The notes under the pieces are model-generated. The model was given only the letters and a program-made list of their open reading frames with translations. It did no database searches and was not told the origin of the DNA. 64,000 nucleotides of DNA from Neomegalonema sp. (GTDB taxonomy: Bacteria; Pseudomonadota; Alphaproteobacteria; Rhodobacterales; Rhodobacteraceae), in NCBI RefSeq assembly GCF_028688855.1, contig NZ_JAQTXI010000003.1, positions 167,378-231,377 on the forward strand. The letters are read 5' to 3'. The translations under genes were made by a program, and so were the position numbers. Shown here piece by piece: positions 28,035 to 37,311 of this stretch (within the stretch, counting starts at the first letter, position 1; every line of letters begins with the position of its first letter).

Positions 28035-28775
28035 TCACTCGTCGCCGCCCATGATGCCCATGAGGCTCAGGACCGACTGGAACATGTTGATGAAGTTCAG
28101 ATACATGCTCAGGGCGCCGAAGATGGCGCTCTTGCCCATGTAGGCGGCGCCGCCGTCGGCGTCGGCGAGGTAGAGGTATTCGTTCTTCAGGCGCTGGCTG
28201 TCATAGGCGGTCAGACCGGCGAAGATCAGCACGCCCAGAGCCGAGATCGCGAACTGAAGCGCCGAAGACTGCATGAACAGGTTCAGCAGGCTGGCGAGGA
28301 TCAGGCCGATCACGCCCATGAACAGGAAGCTGCCCCACCCGGAGAGAGACTTCTGGGTGACGTAGCCGTATCCGGCCATGGCCATGAAGGCGATGGCGGT
28401 GATCAGGAAGGCCTGGGTGATCTGCGCGCCGGTGAAGACGAGGAAGATCATGCCCAGCGAGGCGCCCATCACGCCCGCGAAGGCCCAGAAGGTCGCCAGG
28501 GCTCCGGATTCGCTCATCTTGTGCGCGCGGAAGCCGATCAGGAAGATGAAGGCCAGAGGGGCCAGCATCACGACCCAGCGCAGCGGCGTGCCGTAGATGG
28601 CCTGAGCCAGCGCGGGGGTGTTGGCGATGGCGTAGGCCACGACGCCCGAGAGCGCCACGCCGCCGGCCATGAGACCGTAGACACGGTTCATGTAGGCGCG
28701 CAGCCCCTGGTCGATGCTCGCGGCCGTCCCGGTCGTGGCGGTTCGGCCAAATGAGGGCCGTTCATATTGCGCCAT
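28035..28775 (-). CDS. Bax inhibitor-1 family membrane protein (YbhL/YccA-like)
   Basis: 246 aa with seven hydrophobic helices after a short polar N-terminus. Family landmarks are MNRVYGLMAGGVALSGVVAY, GYVTQKSLSGWGSF and FAGLTAYDSQRLK, plus a C-terminal SMYLNFINMFQSVL helix. Bacterial BI-1 proteins are pH-sensitive Ca2+ leak channels or FtsH-associated modulators. The gene is alone, with a promoter at 28811-28840 and terminator hairpins after it. Some alphaproteobacterial ybhL genes carry the Rfam ybhL-leader RNA; I could not confirm that element in the roughly 30-nt leader predicted here. Confidence 0.92.
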   Translation of the reverse strand: MAQYERPSFGRTATTGTAASIDQGLRAYMNRVYGLMAGGVALSGVVAYAIANTPALAQAIYGTPLRWVVMLAPLAFIFLIGFRAHKMSESGALATFWAFAGVMGASLGMIFLVFTGAQITQAFLITAIAFMAMAGYGYVTQKSLSGWGSFLFMGVIGLILASLLNLFMQSSALQFAISALGVLIFAGLTAYDSQRLKNEYLYLADADGGAAYMGKSAIFGALSMYLNFINMFQSVLSLMGIMGGDE

Positions 28776-28810
28776 AGGCGGAGGTCCTTTCGAGGTTGAA
28801 GACTTTGAGG

Positions 28811-28840
28811 AGGATATCGTTGCGGGCGCCGCGGATTCAA
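28811..28840 (-). promoter_or_regulatory. Candidate promoter of the BI-1 gene
   Basis: On the minus strand TTGAAT (28840-28835), an 18-bp spacer and TATCCT (28816-28811), 35 bp before the start codon. Confidence 0.45.
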
Positions 28841-28872
28841 GCGCGCATCGGTCAAGCTTTCATGAAATCCCC

Positions 28873-31413
28873 TTAACCGTCCTGCGTCCTCAAAACGCGG
28901 GCGGGGCGCACGGCCAGGGCTCGCCAGACGAAGACCGAGCCCGCCGCGAGGGTCAGCAGCGCCCCTCCGAGGATCACGCCGAAGGCGACTCCCGGAGCGT
29001 TCTGAAAGGGTTGCTCCATCACGAAACGCATCACCGCCCAGGCTCCGGCCCAGGCCGCCCCGAAGGCCACCAGACCCGCCGCCGCCCCCGTCAGCAGGAA
29101 GCGCAGCGCGAAGGCCGCCAGCAGAAGCCTCCGCTCGGCGCCCGCCGCCTTGAGCGCCGCCGCCTCGTAGAGCCTCTGGCGCTGGCCCGCCGAGACCGCT
29201 CCGGCCAGCACCGCCAGACCCGCCAGCAGCACCGCCGCCGCCGCCGCCCTCAGCCCGAGCGTCAGGCGGTCGAGGGCGGAGACGGCGCGTCCCACGGCCT
29301 CGCGCACGCCCACGGCGGCGGCGTTGGGATGGCTCGCCCCGAGCGCCCGCAGGACGCCCGCCTCGGCTTCCGGCGGCGCGTAGAGCGTCGCGAGATGCGA
29401 ATGCGGCGCCGAGCGCAGGGCCGCGCCGTTGAACACCATCACGAAGTTCATGCCGAAGCCGCGCCAGTCCACTTCGCGGAAATTCGCCACCCGCGCCCGC
29501 AGAGGCCGACCCAGAACGTTCACTTCAATGTGATCCCCGATCTTCAGGCCAAGCTCCGCCCCCTCGCGCGCCGCGAAGGAGACCAGAGGCTCTCCCGTGT
29601 AATCGGCGGGCCACCATGCGCCCTGCGTGAGCTTCACGCCCTCCGGCGCCGAATCGGCGTAGGTCAGGCCCCGGTCGCCCCGGATCAGCCAGCGGGCGGA
29701 CTCGGGGGTGTTGGCGGCGGTGAGCCGCTCGCCGTTCAGCGCCACGAGGCGTCCGCGCAGCATGGGCGCGCGATCCACCCGCGTCACGCCGGGCAGGGCG
29801 GAGGCCTCGCGCTCGAAACGTTCGCCGTCGGGGGCGGGGATGTCGAGGAAGAAGAAGGCCGGGGCCTCCTTCGGGATCTCCTGCTCGACGACATGGCGGA
29901 GATTGGCCTCCACCAGGCCGAGCGTCGCCATGAGGGTCAGGCCGATCCCGAGCGACAGGGCGACTCCGGTCGTTTCTCCGCCGGGGCCGCCCGCCGCCGC
30001 CAGAGCCAGACGCAGCGCCGGGCGTCCGCGCGTGATCCGCGAGCGCCCGAGCCGCCGCGCTCCCCAGGCCAGAGCCGAAGCCGCCAGACGCAGCGCCAGG
30101 AAGGCCATGGCGATTCCCGAGAGGAAGCCCAGGGCCGTCCGGGGCGAGGCCGAGAAGGCCGCCGCGCAACCCACGATCAGCGCCAGAGCCCCGAAGGTCG
30201 CGAGGATCCAGCGCCAGCCGGGCCGCACGGGCTTCTCCTCCACGGCGGCGCGATAGAGCCGGGCGGGCGGCGTGGCCTCGGCCTGTCCGAGCGGCCAGAG
30301 CGCGAAGAGCGCCGCCGTCAGCAGGCCGTAGACCGCCGCCTCGAAGAGGGGGCGCAGATAGATGCGGAAATCGGCGGGGATGGGCAGGCTCTCGCGGAGG
30401 ATCCCCCCAAGCGCCCAGGGCGTCAGGGCGCCGAGGGCCAGCCCCGCCCCCACGCCGATCAGCGCCACGAAGGCGATCTGGATCAGATAGATCCGCGCCA
30501 CCAGCCCCGAGGAGGCCCCGACCGTCTTGAGCGTGGCGATGGAGGCGGTCTTGCGCTCCAGATGGGCCCGCGTGGCCGCCGCCACGCCCACGCCCCCCAC
30601 GCCCAGAGCCGCCAGACCCGCCAGAGCGAGGAAGGAGCCGAGATTCTCCACGAAGCGGCGCACCGAACTGGCCGCCTGGGAGGGATCGCGCAGCCTCAGG
30701 CCCGAATCCTCCAGCCCCCGCTCCAGAGCCGCGCGGGCGGCGCGGGCGTCGGCGCCGGGCGGGAGGGTCAGATTCAGCGTCGAGACGTAGAGGCCCCCCG
30801 GCTGCAGCAGCCCCGAGGCCTCCAGAGTCGGCAGAGAAACCAGAGCCCGCGGCGCCGCGTCGAAGCCGCCGAGGTCTTTATCCGGCTCATCCGCGACATA
30901 GCCCGTCAGCCGGACCCGCTGGGTTCCCAGCCGCGCGAAATCGCCCGGCTTCATGCCGAGCCGCTCCGCCAGAGAGCGCTCCAGCAGCAGGCCGGGGGCT
31001 CCGTCCAGGGCTTCGAGGAAGAGGCGCGGCAATTGCTCCGGAGGCTCGGAGACGAAGTCTCCCGCGAGCGGATAGGCCTTGTCCACGCCCTTCACCGCCG
31101 CGAGGCTCCGTTCCTCGCCGAAGACGATCATGGCCCGCAGCTCGACGAAGCGGCTCGACGCGACGGAGCCGCGCTCCAGGGCCGCGATCTCTTCGGGCGT
31201 GAAGGCCCGGTGACGCACCGAAGCCGAGAGGTCGCCGCCGAGAATCGCCCGCGAATCGGCGCGCAATCCCTGCTGGATCGCCTCCGAGACCTGGCCGATG
31301 CCCGCGATGGCGCCCACGCCCAGCGCGAGGCAGAGCAGCACCACGGCGAAGCCCTTGAGCCCGCCCCGGAAATCGCGCCGCGCCAGACGCAGCGCCAGAG
31401 CCCACCCGTTCAT
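28873..31413 (-). CDS. ABC exporter permease, FtsX family (YbbP-like)
   Basis: 846 aa with the duplicated FtsX arrangement: an N-terminal TM helix, a large periplasmic domain, three TM helices, and then the same layout again. The first conserved core is around residues 270-380 and the second near 720-840. This is the YbbP/MacB-like type VII architecture, which extrudes lipids or lipophilic molecules by mechanotransmission rather than threading a substrate through the membrane. Its ATG shares one base with the ATPase stop (TGATG, 31411-31415). With the esterase gene divergent on the other side, the set matches the E. coli ybbA-ybbP-tesA cluster. Confidence 0.92.
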   Translation of the reverse strand: MNGWALALRLARRDFRGGLKGFAVVLLCLALGVGAIAGIGQVSEAIQQGLRADSRAILGGDLSASVRHRAFTPEEIAALERGSVASSRFVELRAMIVFGEERSLAAVKGVDKAYPLAGDFVSEPPEQLPRLFLEALDGAPGLLLERSLAERLGMKPGDFARLGTQRVRLTGYVADEPDKDLGGFDAAPRALVSLPTLEASGLLQPGGLYVSTLNLTLPPGADARAARAALERGLEDSGLRLRDPSQAASSVRRFVENLGSFLALAGLAALGVGGVGVAAATRAHLERKTASIATLKTVGASSGLVARIYLIQIAFVALIGVGAGLALGALTPWALGGILRESLPIPADFRIYLRPLFEAAVYGLLTAALFALWPLGQAEATPPARLYRAAVEEKPVRPGWRWILATFGALALIVGCAAAFSASPRTALGFLSGIAMAFLALRLAASALAWGARRLGRSRITRGRPALRLALAAAGGPGGETTGVALSLGIGLTLMATLGLVEANLRHVVEQEIPKEAPAFFFLDIPAPDGERFEREASALPGVTRVDRAPMLRGRLVALNGERLTAANTPESARWLIRGDRGLTYADSAPEGVKLTQGAWWPADYTGEPLVSFAAREGAELGLKIGDHIEVNVLGRPLRARVANFREVDWRGFGMNFVMVFNGAALRSAPHSHLATLYAPPEAEAGVLRALGASHPNAAAVGVREAVGRAVSALDRLTLGLRAAAAAVLLAGLAVLAGAVSAGQRQRLYEAAALKAAGAERRLLLAAFALRFLLTGAAAGLVAFGAAWAGAWAVMRFVMEQPFQNAPGVAFGVILGGALLTLAAGSVFVWRALAVRPARVLRTQDG

Positions 31414-32162
31414 CAGACGTCCTCCGGCGGGAGCAACAGGCCGTCGCGCATCCTGAGCACGCGGTCGCAGCGCGCCGCGAGGGTCGGATCATGGGTCACC
31501 AGCACGAGGGCCGCCCCATGGTCGCGCCGCAGCCCGAAGAGCAGATTCATGATCGCCGCGCCGTTGGCGCCGTCGAGATTGCCCGTCGGCTCGTCGGCGA
31601 GCAGGATGCGGGGACGGGGCGCCGTCGCGCGGGCGAGCGCCACGCGCTGCTGTTCTCCGCCCGAGAGCTGCGCCGGATAATGATCCAGCCGCGCCCCGAG
31701 CCCCACCCCCTCCAGAGCCGCCGCCGCGCGCTCGAAGGCGTCGGGGGCTCCGGCGATCTCCAGAGGGGTGGCGACGTTCTCCAGGGCGGTCATGGTGGGA
31801 ATCAGGTGGAAAGACTGAAACACGATTCCCATATTCTTCCTGCGGAACCGCGCGAGGGCGTCTTCGTCCTTGCGGGTCAGGTCTTCGCCGAAGGCGCGGA
31901 TCTCTCCGCCGGTGGCTTGTTCGAGCCCGCCCATCAGCATGAGGAGCGAGGATTTGCCCGAGCCCGAAGCCCCCACGATCCCCACCGCCTCGCCGGGCCG
32001 GATCGTCGCGTCCACGCCCTTGAGGATCTCCACCGCGCCCGCCCGGCCCGAGAAGGTCAGGCGCAGATCCCTGATCTCGAAGGCGGGCGGGGTCTCCGCG
32101 CCTTCCGCCTGCTCCGCCCGCGTCGTCCGCGCCGCCCGCGCCGTTTGTGAGGAACCGTCCAT
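31413..32162 (-). CDS. ABC exporter ATPase (YbbA/LolD-like)
   Basis: 249 aa from ATG 32162. Walker A is GASGSGKSS, the signature is LSGGEQQRVALARA, and Walker B is ILLADEPTGNLDG, typical of the MacB/LolD ATPases that drive FtsX-type permeases. A TTG start 24 codons upstream is possible but would put an odd acidic extension on the protein; the ATG has GGGAAGG seven bases upstream on its strand. That ATG is in the same CATG as the start codon of the esterase gene on the opposite strand, so the two start codons overlap by two bases. Confidence 0.92.
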   Translation of the reverse strand: MDGSSQTARAARTTRAEQAEGAETPPAFEIRDLRLTFSGRAGAVEILKGVDATIRPGEAVGIVGASGSGKSSLLMLMGGLEQATGGEIRAFGEDLTRKDEDALARFRRKNMGIVFQSFHLIPTMTALENVATPLEIAGAPDAFERAAAALEGVGLGARLDHYPAQLSGGEQQRVALARATAPRPRILLADEPTGNLDGANGAAIMNLLFGLRRDHGAALVLVTHDPTLAARCDRVLRMRDGLLLPPEDV

Positions 32163-32898
32163 GCCGCGCCCTTCCCGATCCGAATCCGCTCCGTCTTCGC
32201 CGAGGAGATATGTTCCGAGCCGCCGCGCGTTCAACCTCGCTCTTCTGCTGGGGGGGCTGGCTCTGGCGGGCGGGGGAGCCTCGCCGCGCGCCCTCGCGGA
32301 GGAGGCGGCGCCCGGGCCCTTGCGGGTTCTGGCCTTCGGCGACAGCCTGACCGCCGGATACGGGCTTTCCCCGGAAGACGGCTTCGTGGCGCGGCTTCAG
32401 GCCTGGATGGACGCCGCTGCGCCGGGGCTGGCCTCCATCGAGGACGCGGGCGTCGCGGGCGACACCACGGCGGGCGGACTGGCCCGTCTGGACTGGCTTC
32501 TGGGAGATGATCCTCCCGATCTTGTGATCCTGCAGCTGGGCGCCAACGACGCCCTGAGGGGTCTGCCGCCCGAGGAGACCGAAGCGAATCTGCGCGCCAT
32601 GCTGGAGATCCTCAAGACCCGCGACGTCGCCGCGCTGCTGGCGGGGATGATGGCGCCGCGCAACATGGGCCCCGATTACGTCGCCTCCTTCGATCCGATC
32701 TATCCGCGCCTCGCCGGAGAATTCGACGTGACGCTGCATCCCTTCCTGCTGGAGGGCGTGGCGACCGATCCGGCCCTGAACCAGGCCGACGGCCTGCATC
32801 CCAACGCGCAGGGCGTCGAGGTGGTGGTGGAGGGAATCGGGCCGCGTCTGAAGGCTCTGGCCGAAGCCCTGCGCGAAAAGGAGAGGGAAGGGGCATGA
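32161..32898 (+). CDS. tesA: GDSL/SGNH arylesterase (TesA-like)
   Basis: 245 aa, exported. The N-terminus is a basic stretch and a hydrophobic core (FNLALLLGGLALAGGGASPRA). The catalytic serine is in block I, FGDSLTAGYG. Block III has LQLGANDALRG with the oxyanion Asn, and block V has ADGLHPNAQG with the Asp-x-x-His pair. TesA enzymes hydrolyse acyl-CoA, lysophospholipid and aryl esters in the periplasm. GAGGA lies seven bases before the ATG. It is divergent from the YbbA-like ATPase, as tesA is from ybbA in E. coli. The stop overlaps the thpR start (ATGA, 32895-32898). Confidence 0.94.
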   Translation: MPRPSRSESAPSSPRRYVPSRRAFNLALLLGGLALAGGGASPRALAEEAAPGPLRVLAFGDSLTAGYGLSPEDGFVARLQAWMDAAAPGLASIEDAGVAGDTTAGGLARLDWLLGDDPPDLVILQLGANDALRGLPPEETEANLRAMLEILKTRDVAALLAGMMAPRNMGPDYVASFDPIYPRLAGEFDVTLHPFLLEGVATDPALNQADGLHPNAQGVEVVVEGIGPRLKALAEALREKEREGA

Positions 32899-33467
32899 TC
32901 CGCAGCTTCATCGCCTTGCCGCTGCCGGTCCGGATCGCCGCCGATCTGGAGGCCCTGCGGGCTCCGGTTCCCGAGGCGCGCTGGGTCGCGCCGCAGAACC
33001 TGCATCTGACCCTCGCCTTTCTCGGCGAGCAGCATCCTCATGCGCTGGAGGACGCCGATCTGGCGCTCTCGGCGATCCGGGCGCCGGTTCTGGAGCTGCG
33101 TCTGGAGGGGGTGGGGCTCTTCGGAGGCGACAAGCCCACCGCCCTTTATGCGGCCCTGGCGGAGAATCCGGATCTGCGGCGGCTTCAGGCCAAGGTCGAG
33201 CGGGCCTTGCGTCAGGCGGGGGTGAAGTTCGAATCGCGCAACTTCACGCCGCATGTCACCGTCGCCTGGCTCGGGCGCAAGGCGCCGCGCCACCGGCTGA
33301 TCTCCTGGCTGGAGGGCTTCGCGCTCCACCGGAGCCCCGCCTTCGCCGTGGAGGAGTTCGCCCTCTACCGCTCCGAGATGGGGACGGGGGGCTCGGTCTA
33401 CGAGGCCATGCGGGAATATCCGCTGGGGGAATCCGCCCTGGCCTCGGGGTCTGCGGAGGAAAATTAA
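32895..33467 (+). CDS. thpR: RNA 2',3'-cyclic phosphodiesterase (2H family)
   Basis: 190 aa. The two catalytic H-x-T/S-x motifs of the 2H phosphoesterase superfamily are HLTL (NLHLTLAFLGEQ) and HVTV (FTPHVTVAWLGR), spaced about 82 residues apart, as in LigT/ThpR. The N-terminus MIRSFIALPLP is also typical. These enzymes open 2',3'-cyclic phosphates on RNA ends. Translation is coupled to the esterase gene by the four-base overlap. Confidence 0.93.
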   Translation: MIRSFIALPLPVRIAADLEALRAPVPEARWVAPQNLHLTLAFLGEQHPHALEDADLALSAIRAPVLELRLEGVGLFGGDKPTALYAALAENPDLRRLQAKVERALRQAGVKFESRNFTPHVTVAWLGRKAPRHRLISWLEGFALHRSPAFAVEEFALYRSEMGTGGSVYEAMREYPLGESALASGSAEEN

Positions 33468-33529
33468 CCAATTCTTCAGGTTTGGGGTCGTTTTGGGAAA
33501 AATATCCGTCGTAGGGCTGATTTTTCCTC

Positions 33530-33557
33530 TTGCGCGCTTTTCAGAAACGTCTATAAA
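33530..33557 (+). promoter_or_regulatory. Promoter of tRNA-Gly
   Basis: TTGCGC (33530-33535), a 16-bp spacer and TATAAA (33552-33557), about 42 bp before the mature tRNA 5' end. Confidence 0.55.
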
Positions 33558-33599
33558 TCGCGCCACGCCGGACGTTGGAGCGGTCGGCGGACGCGGAAT

Positions 33600-33674
33600 G
33601 CGGGCGTAGCTCAGGGGTAGAGCACAACCTTGCCAAGGTTGGGGTCGTGAGTTCGAATCTCATCGCCCGCTCCA
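33600..33674 (+). tRNA. tRNA-Gly (anticodon GCC)
   Basis: Cloverleaf from GCGGGCG (33600-33606) pairing with CGCCCGC (33664-33670). The D-arm is GCTC...GAGC, the anticodon arm CAACC-TTGCCAA-GGTTG with GCC at positions 34-36, and the T-arm GTGAG-TTCGAAT-CTCAT. The discriminator is T and CCA is encoded (33672-33674). It decodes GGC and GGU, among the commonest codons here. Confidence 0.97.
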
Positions 33675-33676
33675 AC

Positions 33677-33700
33677 GCCTCCCGAAACGGGAGGCTTTTT
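33677..33700 (+). terminator. Rho-independent terminator of tRNA-Gly
   Basis: GCCTCCCG (33677-33684), loop AAA, CGGGAGGC (33688-33695) and TTTTT (33696-33700), starting two bases after the tRNA CCA. Confidence 0.92.
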
Positions 33701-33911
33701 CTTGTCCTTCTTTCCCTGACGGGAATTCCCGGATGCGGCCTCGCGCGCAAGCGTGATGGAGCCCGCAGGCGGGTCAGGACGCGGAACGTCTCCTTTTCAC
33801 CATGATCTCCCCGTCTTTCCCGCTTCCGGCCCGTTTTCGCGCCGGAGGGCTCATTCTTTCGTGACCATTCCTCTGCATGCTCGGCGTCAGGCTGCGCTGC
33901 AGGGAGGCGGG

Positions 33912-34925
33912 ATGCCGGCGATAGACGTCAGTTTGACCGTGGATGTCGAATTCAACATCGGCGGCGCCTTCGCCGATCCCGACGCCTTTGCGCCGGTGGG
34001 GCTGGCGCATGTCGATTGCCCCGCCGAGGGCGAGGATCACGGTCTTCCCTTCCTGCTGCGGATTCTCGGGCGTCACGGCTTCCGGGGCGTCTTCTTCGTC
34101 GAGACGGTCCAGGCCGCGTGGTTCGGCGAGGAGCCCATGAAATCGGTGGTGGCGCGGCTTCTGGAGGCCGGGCAGGACGTGCAGCTGCATCTGCATCCCT
34201 GCTGGACCTGGTTCCGCCATCCCGACTGGCGCGAGCGTCTGCGCCGCGCCGCGCCGCTCGACGATTGCGCGGCCCTTCCTCCGGCCGAGCTGGCGGAGCT
34301 CATGACCGAGGGCGCCGCGGCTCTGGAGCGCTGGGGCGCGCCGCGTCCTGCGGCCTTCCGCGCCGGAGGGCTCAAGGCGGGGCTGAACGTCCATCGGGCG
34401 ATGAAGCTGGCGGGGATCGGGCTGGGCTCCAGCGTGGGGCTGGGCTATGCGCCGCCGCGCGATCCGGAGATCCTGAGCCTGGCCTCCGGCGTGCGCGAGC
34501 CGGTCGAGGGCGTGCGCGAGACGCCGGTCACGAGCTATCTGGCGCCGAGCCCCTCGGGCGGGACGGCGCGTCGGCTGCTGACCGTCACCGGAACCTCCTT
34601 CGCCGAGATGCGCGGCGTTCTGGAGCAGGCGGCGGCGCGGGGGATCTCTCCGGTGACGATCCTGACCCATCCCTTCGAATTCGTGAAGCATGCGCCGCCG
34701 GGCTTTCCCGGCGTGCGGCCCAACCGGCTGAACAAGGCGCGGTTCCGACGGCTCTGCGCCTATCTGGCGGCCCGGCCCGACCTCTATCGCGTGACCTCCT
34801 TCGCCGAGGGCGCCTCGCGCTGGCGGGTCGGGACCGGCGAGGATCCGCCCCTGAGGGCCTCGCCCGCCGCCGCCTTCGGAAGACTGGCCGCCAATGCGCT
34901 CAACGACCGCCTGCGGCGGCTGTGA
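33912..34925 (+). CDS. Polysaccharide-deacetylase-like (NodB-fold) protein
   Basis: 337 aa from ATG 33912, preceded by GGGAGG; open frame exists upstream but the conserved fold starts at MPAIDVSLTVDVEFN. The metal-site Asp of NodB-type deacetylases would be in SLTVDVE; LLEAGQDVQLHLHPCWTWF is the HxH-type metal/substrate strand, and TILTHPFEF carries the late conserved His. The spacing resembles WalW-type proteins found near cell-surface polysaccharide genes. No signal peptide is seen. Substrate unknown. Its last 26 bp overlap the end of the convergent LysR-type gene. Confidence 0.75.
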   Translation: MPAIDVSLTVDVEFNIGGAFADPDAFAPVGLAHVDCPAEGEDHGLPFLLRILGRHGFRGVFFVETVQAAWFGEEPMKSVVARLLEAGQDVQLHLHPCWTWFRHPDWRERLRRAAPLDDCAALPPAELAELMTEGAAALERWGAPRPAAFRAGGLKAGLNVHRAMKLAGIGLGSSVGLGYAPPRDPEILSLASGVREPVEGVRETPVTSYLAPSPSGGTARRLLTVTGTSFAEMRGVLEQAAARGISPVTILTHPFEFVKHAPPGFPGVRPNRLNKARFRRLCAYLAARPDLYRVTSFAEGASRWRVGTGEDPPLRASPAAAFGRLAANALNDRLRRL

Positions 34926-35940
34926 AGGGATCCGCCTCATGATCCGCGAGTCCCGGCGCCAGGCCGGAAGCTCCCTTCGCTTCTCCCGCCGTCTCCTCCG
35001 GAGGCTGGGCGCCCGTCTCGGCTCCCGTCTCGGCGCAGAGCCAGTCATGGAAGAGCCGGAAGCCTTCCAGCGCCTCGGCGGCCTGCGGCCAGACCAGAAG
35101 GCAAGGCTGGTCGCCCTCAAGGCGGCGCGGCGAGAGGCGCGTCAGCGCGCCGCTTTCGAGATCGTCCAGAACGAAGGCTTCGGGCAGCAGGGCTGCTCCG
35201 AGCCCCGCCCGCGCCGCCGCCAGCGTCAGGCCCAGATCCTGAAAGCGGGGGCCCCGGGCGATTTCGGTCGGATCCGCCTGCGCGTCCGCGGCCTGGAACC
35301 AGTCGAGCCAGAGATTGGGGCGCTCGGCCTGCTGGATCAGCGGCAGCCGCGCCAGATCCGCGTCGGAGAGCCGCGCCCCTCCGGAACGGCCGCCGAGGCC
35401 GGAGCGGCGCGCCAGATCCGGCGCCGCCACCGCCGTCAGGCGCTCCTCGAACAGAAGGCGCCAGCGCGTTCCGGCGGCCGGCCTGGCCGCGCCGCGCTGC
35501 AGCGCGCAGTCGAAGGGCTCGGCGAGGAAGTCGACGGGCCCCGCGCGCTCCGCCAGCTCGAAGGCCGCCTGAGGCGTCGCCGCCGAGAAGCGCGCCAGAC
35601 GCGGCATGAGCCAGGTCTGGCCGAGGCAGGGCGCGACCGCCACCCGCAGCAGATCGCGCCTGCCGCCGAAGGCCATGACCCGCAGCGTCGAGGCGTCGAG
35701 ATCGCGCAGGATGCGTTCGGCGTCCTGGAGCAGGGCGCGTCCGGCGTCCGAGAGGGTCAGCCTCTGGCGGACGCGGTGGAACAGCCGCGCGCCCAGCCGC
35801 ATCTCCAGAGACGCGAGCGAACGGCTCACGGCGCTTTGCGTGAGATGCAGCTCCTGCGCGGCCTGAGTCGCTGAACCAAGCCGGGCGCAACGCACGAAGG
35901 CTTCAAGTTCCGGCAAACTGGGCGTATAGCCGCTTCTCAT
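34900..35940 (-). CDS. LysR-type transcriptional regulator (GcvA-like), likely controls gcdH
   Basis: 346 aa. The N-terminal winged helix-turn-helix is [20 protein letters not shown], with recognition helix [22 protein letters not shown]; this version of the HTH ([10 protein letters not shown]) is that of the GcvA/AmpR subgroup. The effector domain follows ([20 protein letters not shown]). The C-terminal ~35 residues are a Glu/Ala-rich extension beyond the usual family length of about 300. It is divergent from a glutaryl-CoA dehydrogenase gene across a 137-bp region that holds a TTCGGA-N7-TCCGAA palindrome, an arrangement common for LysR regulators and the operon they control. Confidence 0.88.
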   Translation of the reverse strand: MRSGYTPSLPELEAFVRCARLGSATQAAQELHLTQSAVSRSLASLEMRLGARLFHRVRQRLTLSDAGRALLQDAERILRDLDASTLRVMAFGGRRDLLRVAVAPCLGQTWLMPRLARFSAATPQAAFELAERAGPVDFLAEPFDCALQRGAARPAAGTRWRLLFEERLTAVAAPDLARRSGLGGRSGGARLSDADLARLPLIQQAERPNLWLDWFQAADAQADPTEIARGPRFQDLGLTLAAARAGLGAALLPEAFVLDDLESGALTRLSPRRLEGDQPCLLVWPQAAEALEGFRLFHDWLCAETGAETGAQPPEETAGEAKGASGLAPGLADHEADPFTAAAGGR

Positions 35941-35960
35941 GGCGTTCTCCCGAGTTCGCT

Positions 35961-35991
35961 CCTCCCTTCGGACATCCTATCCGAAAGGAGG
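35961..35991. promoter_or_regulatory. LysR-type operator between the regulator and gcdH
   Basis: Arms CCTCCCTTCGGA (35961-35972) and TCCGAAAGGAGG (35980-35991) are inverted with one mismatch around 7 bp. The core TTCGGA-N7-TCCGAA contains a T-N11-A pair, as in LysR boxes, and sits 20 bp upstream of the regulator start and 86 bp from the gcdH start. Confidence 0.65.
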
Positions 35992-36077
35992 GTCCGCGTC
36001 TCGGGAAACCGCCGCATTCACCATGGAACTCCCCGTCAGGACTGAAAAAATCGGCGGGGAAGGGAGGAGACAGGCGA

Positions 36078-37295
36078 ATGGACACCACCCGTCTGCGCGC
36101 AAAGGATGCGCCCGATCTCGGCCGTTTCACATGGGAGGACCCCTTCCGTCTGGACGATCAACTGACGCAAGAAGAGCGGATGATCCGTGATTCGGCGCAG
36201 GCCTATGCTCAGGAGAAGCTCCAGACCCGCGTGATCGCGGCCTATCGCGAGGAGAAGACCGATCCGGCCATCTTCCGCGAGATGGGCGACATGGGCCTGC
36301 TCGGGGTGACGCTGCCGGAGGAATACGGCGGGCTCGGCGCCTCCTATGTGGCTTACGGGCTGGTCGCCCGCGAGATCGAGCGCGTGGATTCGGGCTATCG
36401 GAGCATGGCCTCGGTTCAGGCGAGCCTCGTGATCTATCCGATCTACGCCTATGGCTCCGAAGAGCAGCGGCGCAGATATCTGCCGAAGCTGGCGGCGGGC
36501 GAGTGGATCGGCTGCTTCGGACTCACCGAGCCGGACGCGGGCTCCGATCCGGCGGGCATGAAGACCACCGCGAAGAAGACCGCCTCGGGCTATGTGCTCA
36601 ACGGCGCGAAGACCTGGATCAGCAACGCTCCCATCGCCGACGTCTTCGTGGTCTGGGCGAAATCCGAGGCCCATGGCGGCAAGATCCGCGGCTTCGTGCT
36701 GGAGAAGGGGACGAAGGGCCTCTCGGCGCCGAAGATCGGCGGCAAGCTCAGCTTGCGCGCCTCGATCACCGGCGAGATCGTGCTGGAGGGCGTCGAGGTC
36801 GGCGAGGAGGCGCTCCTCCCGAACGTCGAGGGGCTCAAGGGGCCTTTCGGCTGCCTCAACCGGGCGCGTTACGGAATCTCCTGGGGCGCGATGGGCGCCG
36901 CCGAATTCTGCTATCACGCCGCGCGCCAGTATGGGCTCGACCGCAAGCAGTTCGGACGCCCCCTCGCGAACAACCAGCTCTATCAATTGAAGCTCGCCAA
37001 CATGATGACCGAGATCACGCTGGGGCTTCAGGCCTCCCTGCGCGTCGGGCGTCTGCTGGACGAGGCCCAGGCCGCGCCGGAGATGATCTCCATCGTCAAG
37101 CGCAACAACTGCGGCAAGGCGCTGGACATCGCCCGCATGGCGCGCGACATGCACGGCGGAAACGGCATCTCGGAGGAATATCAGGTGATGCGCCATGCGC
37201 AGAATCTGGAGACCGTGAACACCTACGAAGGCGCTCATGACGTGCACGCCCTGATCCTCGGGCGCGCGATCACCGGGCTTCAGGCCTTCTTCTGA
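36078..37295 (+). CDS. gcdH: Glutaryl-CoA dehydrogenase
   Basis: A 405-aa FAD-dependent acyl-CoA dehydrogenase. FAD-binding landmarks are [16 protein letters not shown] and WISNAPIAD. The catalytic base Glu lies in [20 protein letters not shown], the version specific to glutaryl-CoA dehydrogenases, which oxidise and decarboxylate glutaryl-CoA to crotonyl-CoA in lysine and aromatic breakdown. The N-terminal [20 protein letters not shown] also matches this subfamily. GGAGGA precedes the ATG. A class III CoA-transferase gene begins 16 bp downstream, and a LysR-type regulator gene is divergent. Confidence 0.94.
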   Translation: MDTTRLRAKDAPDLGRFTWEDPFRLDDQLTQEERMIRDSAQAYAQEKLQTRVIAAYREEKTDPAIFREMGDMGLLGVTLPEEYGGLGASYVAYGLVAREIERVDSGYRSMASVQASLVIYPIYAYGSEEQRRRYLPKLAAGEWIGCFGLTEPDAGSDPAGMKTTAKKTASGYVLNGAKTWISNAPIADVFVVWAKSEAHGGKIRGFVLEKGTKGLSAPKIGGKLSLRASITGEIVLEGVEVGEEALLPNVEGLKGPFGCLNRARYGISWGAMGAAEFCYHAARQYGLDRKQFGRPLANNQLYQLKLANMMTEITLGLQASLRVGRLLDEAQAAPEMISIVKRNNCGKALDIARMARDMHGGNGISEEYQVMRHAQNLETVNTYEGAHDVHALILGRAITGLQAFF

Positions 37296-37311
37296 GAAAG
37301 GCGGCGACGAG

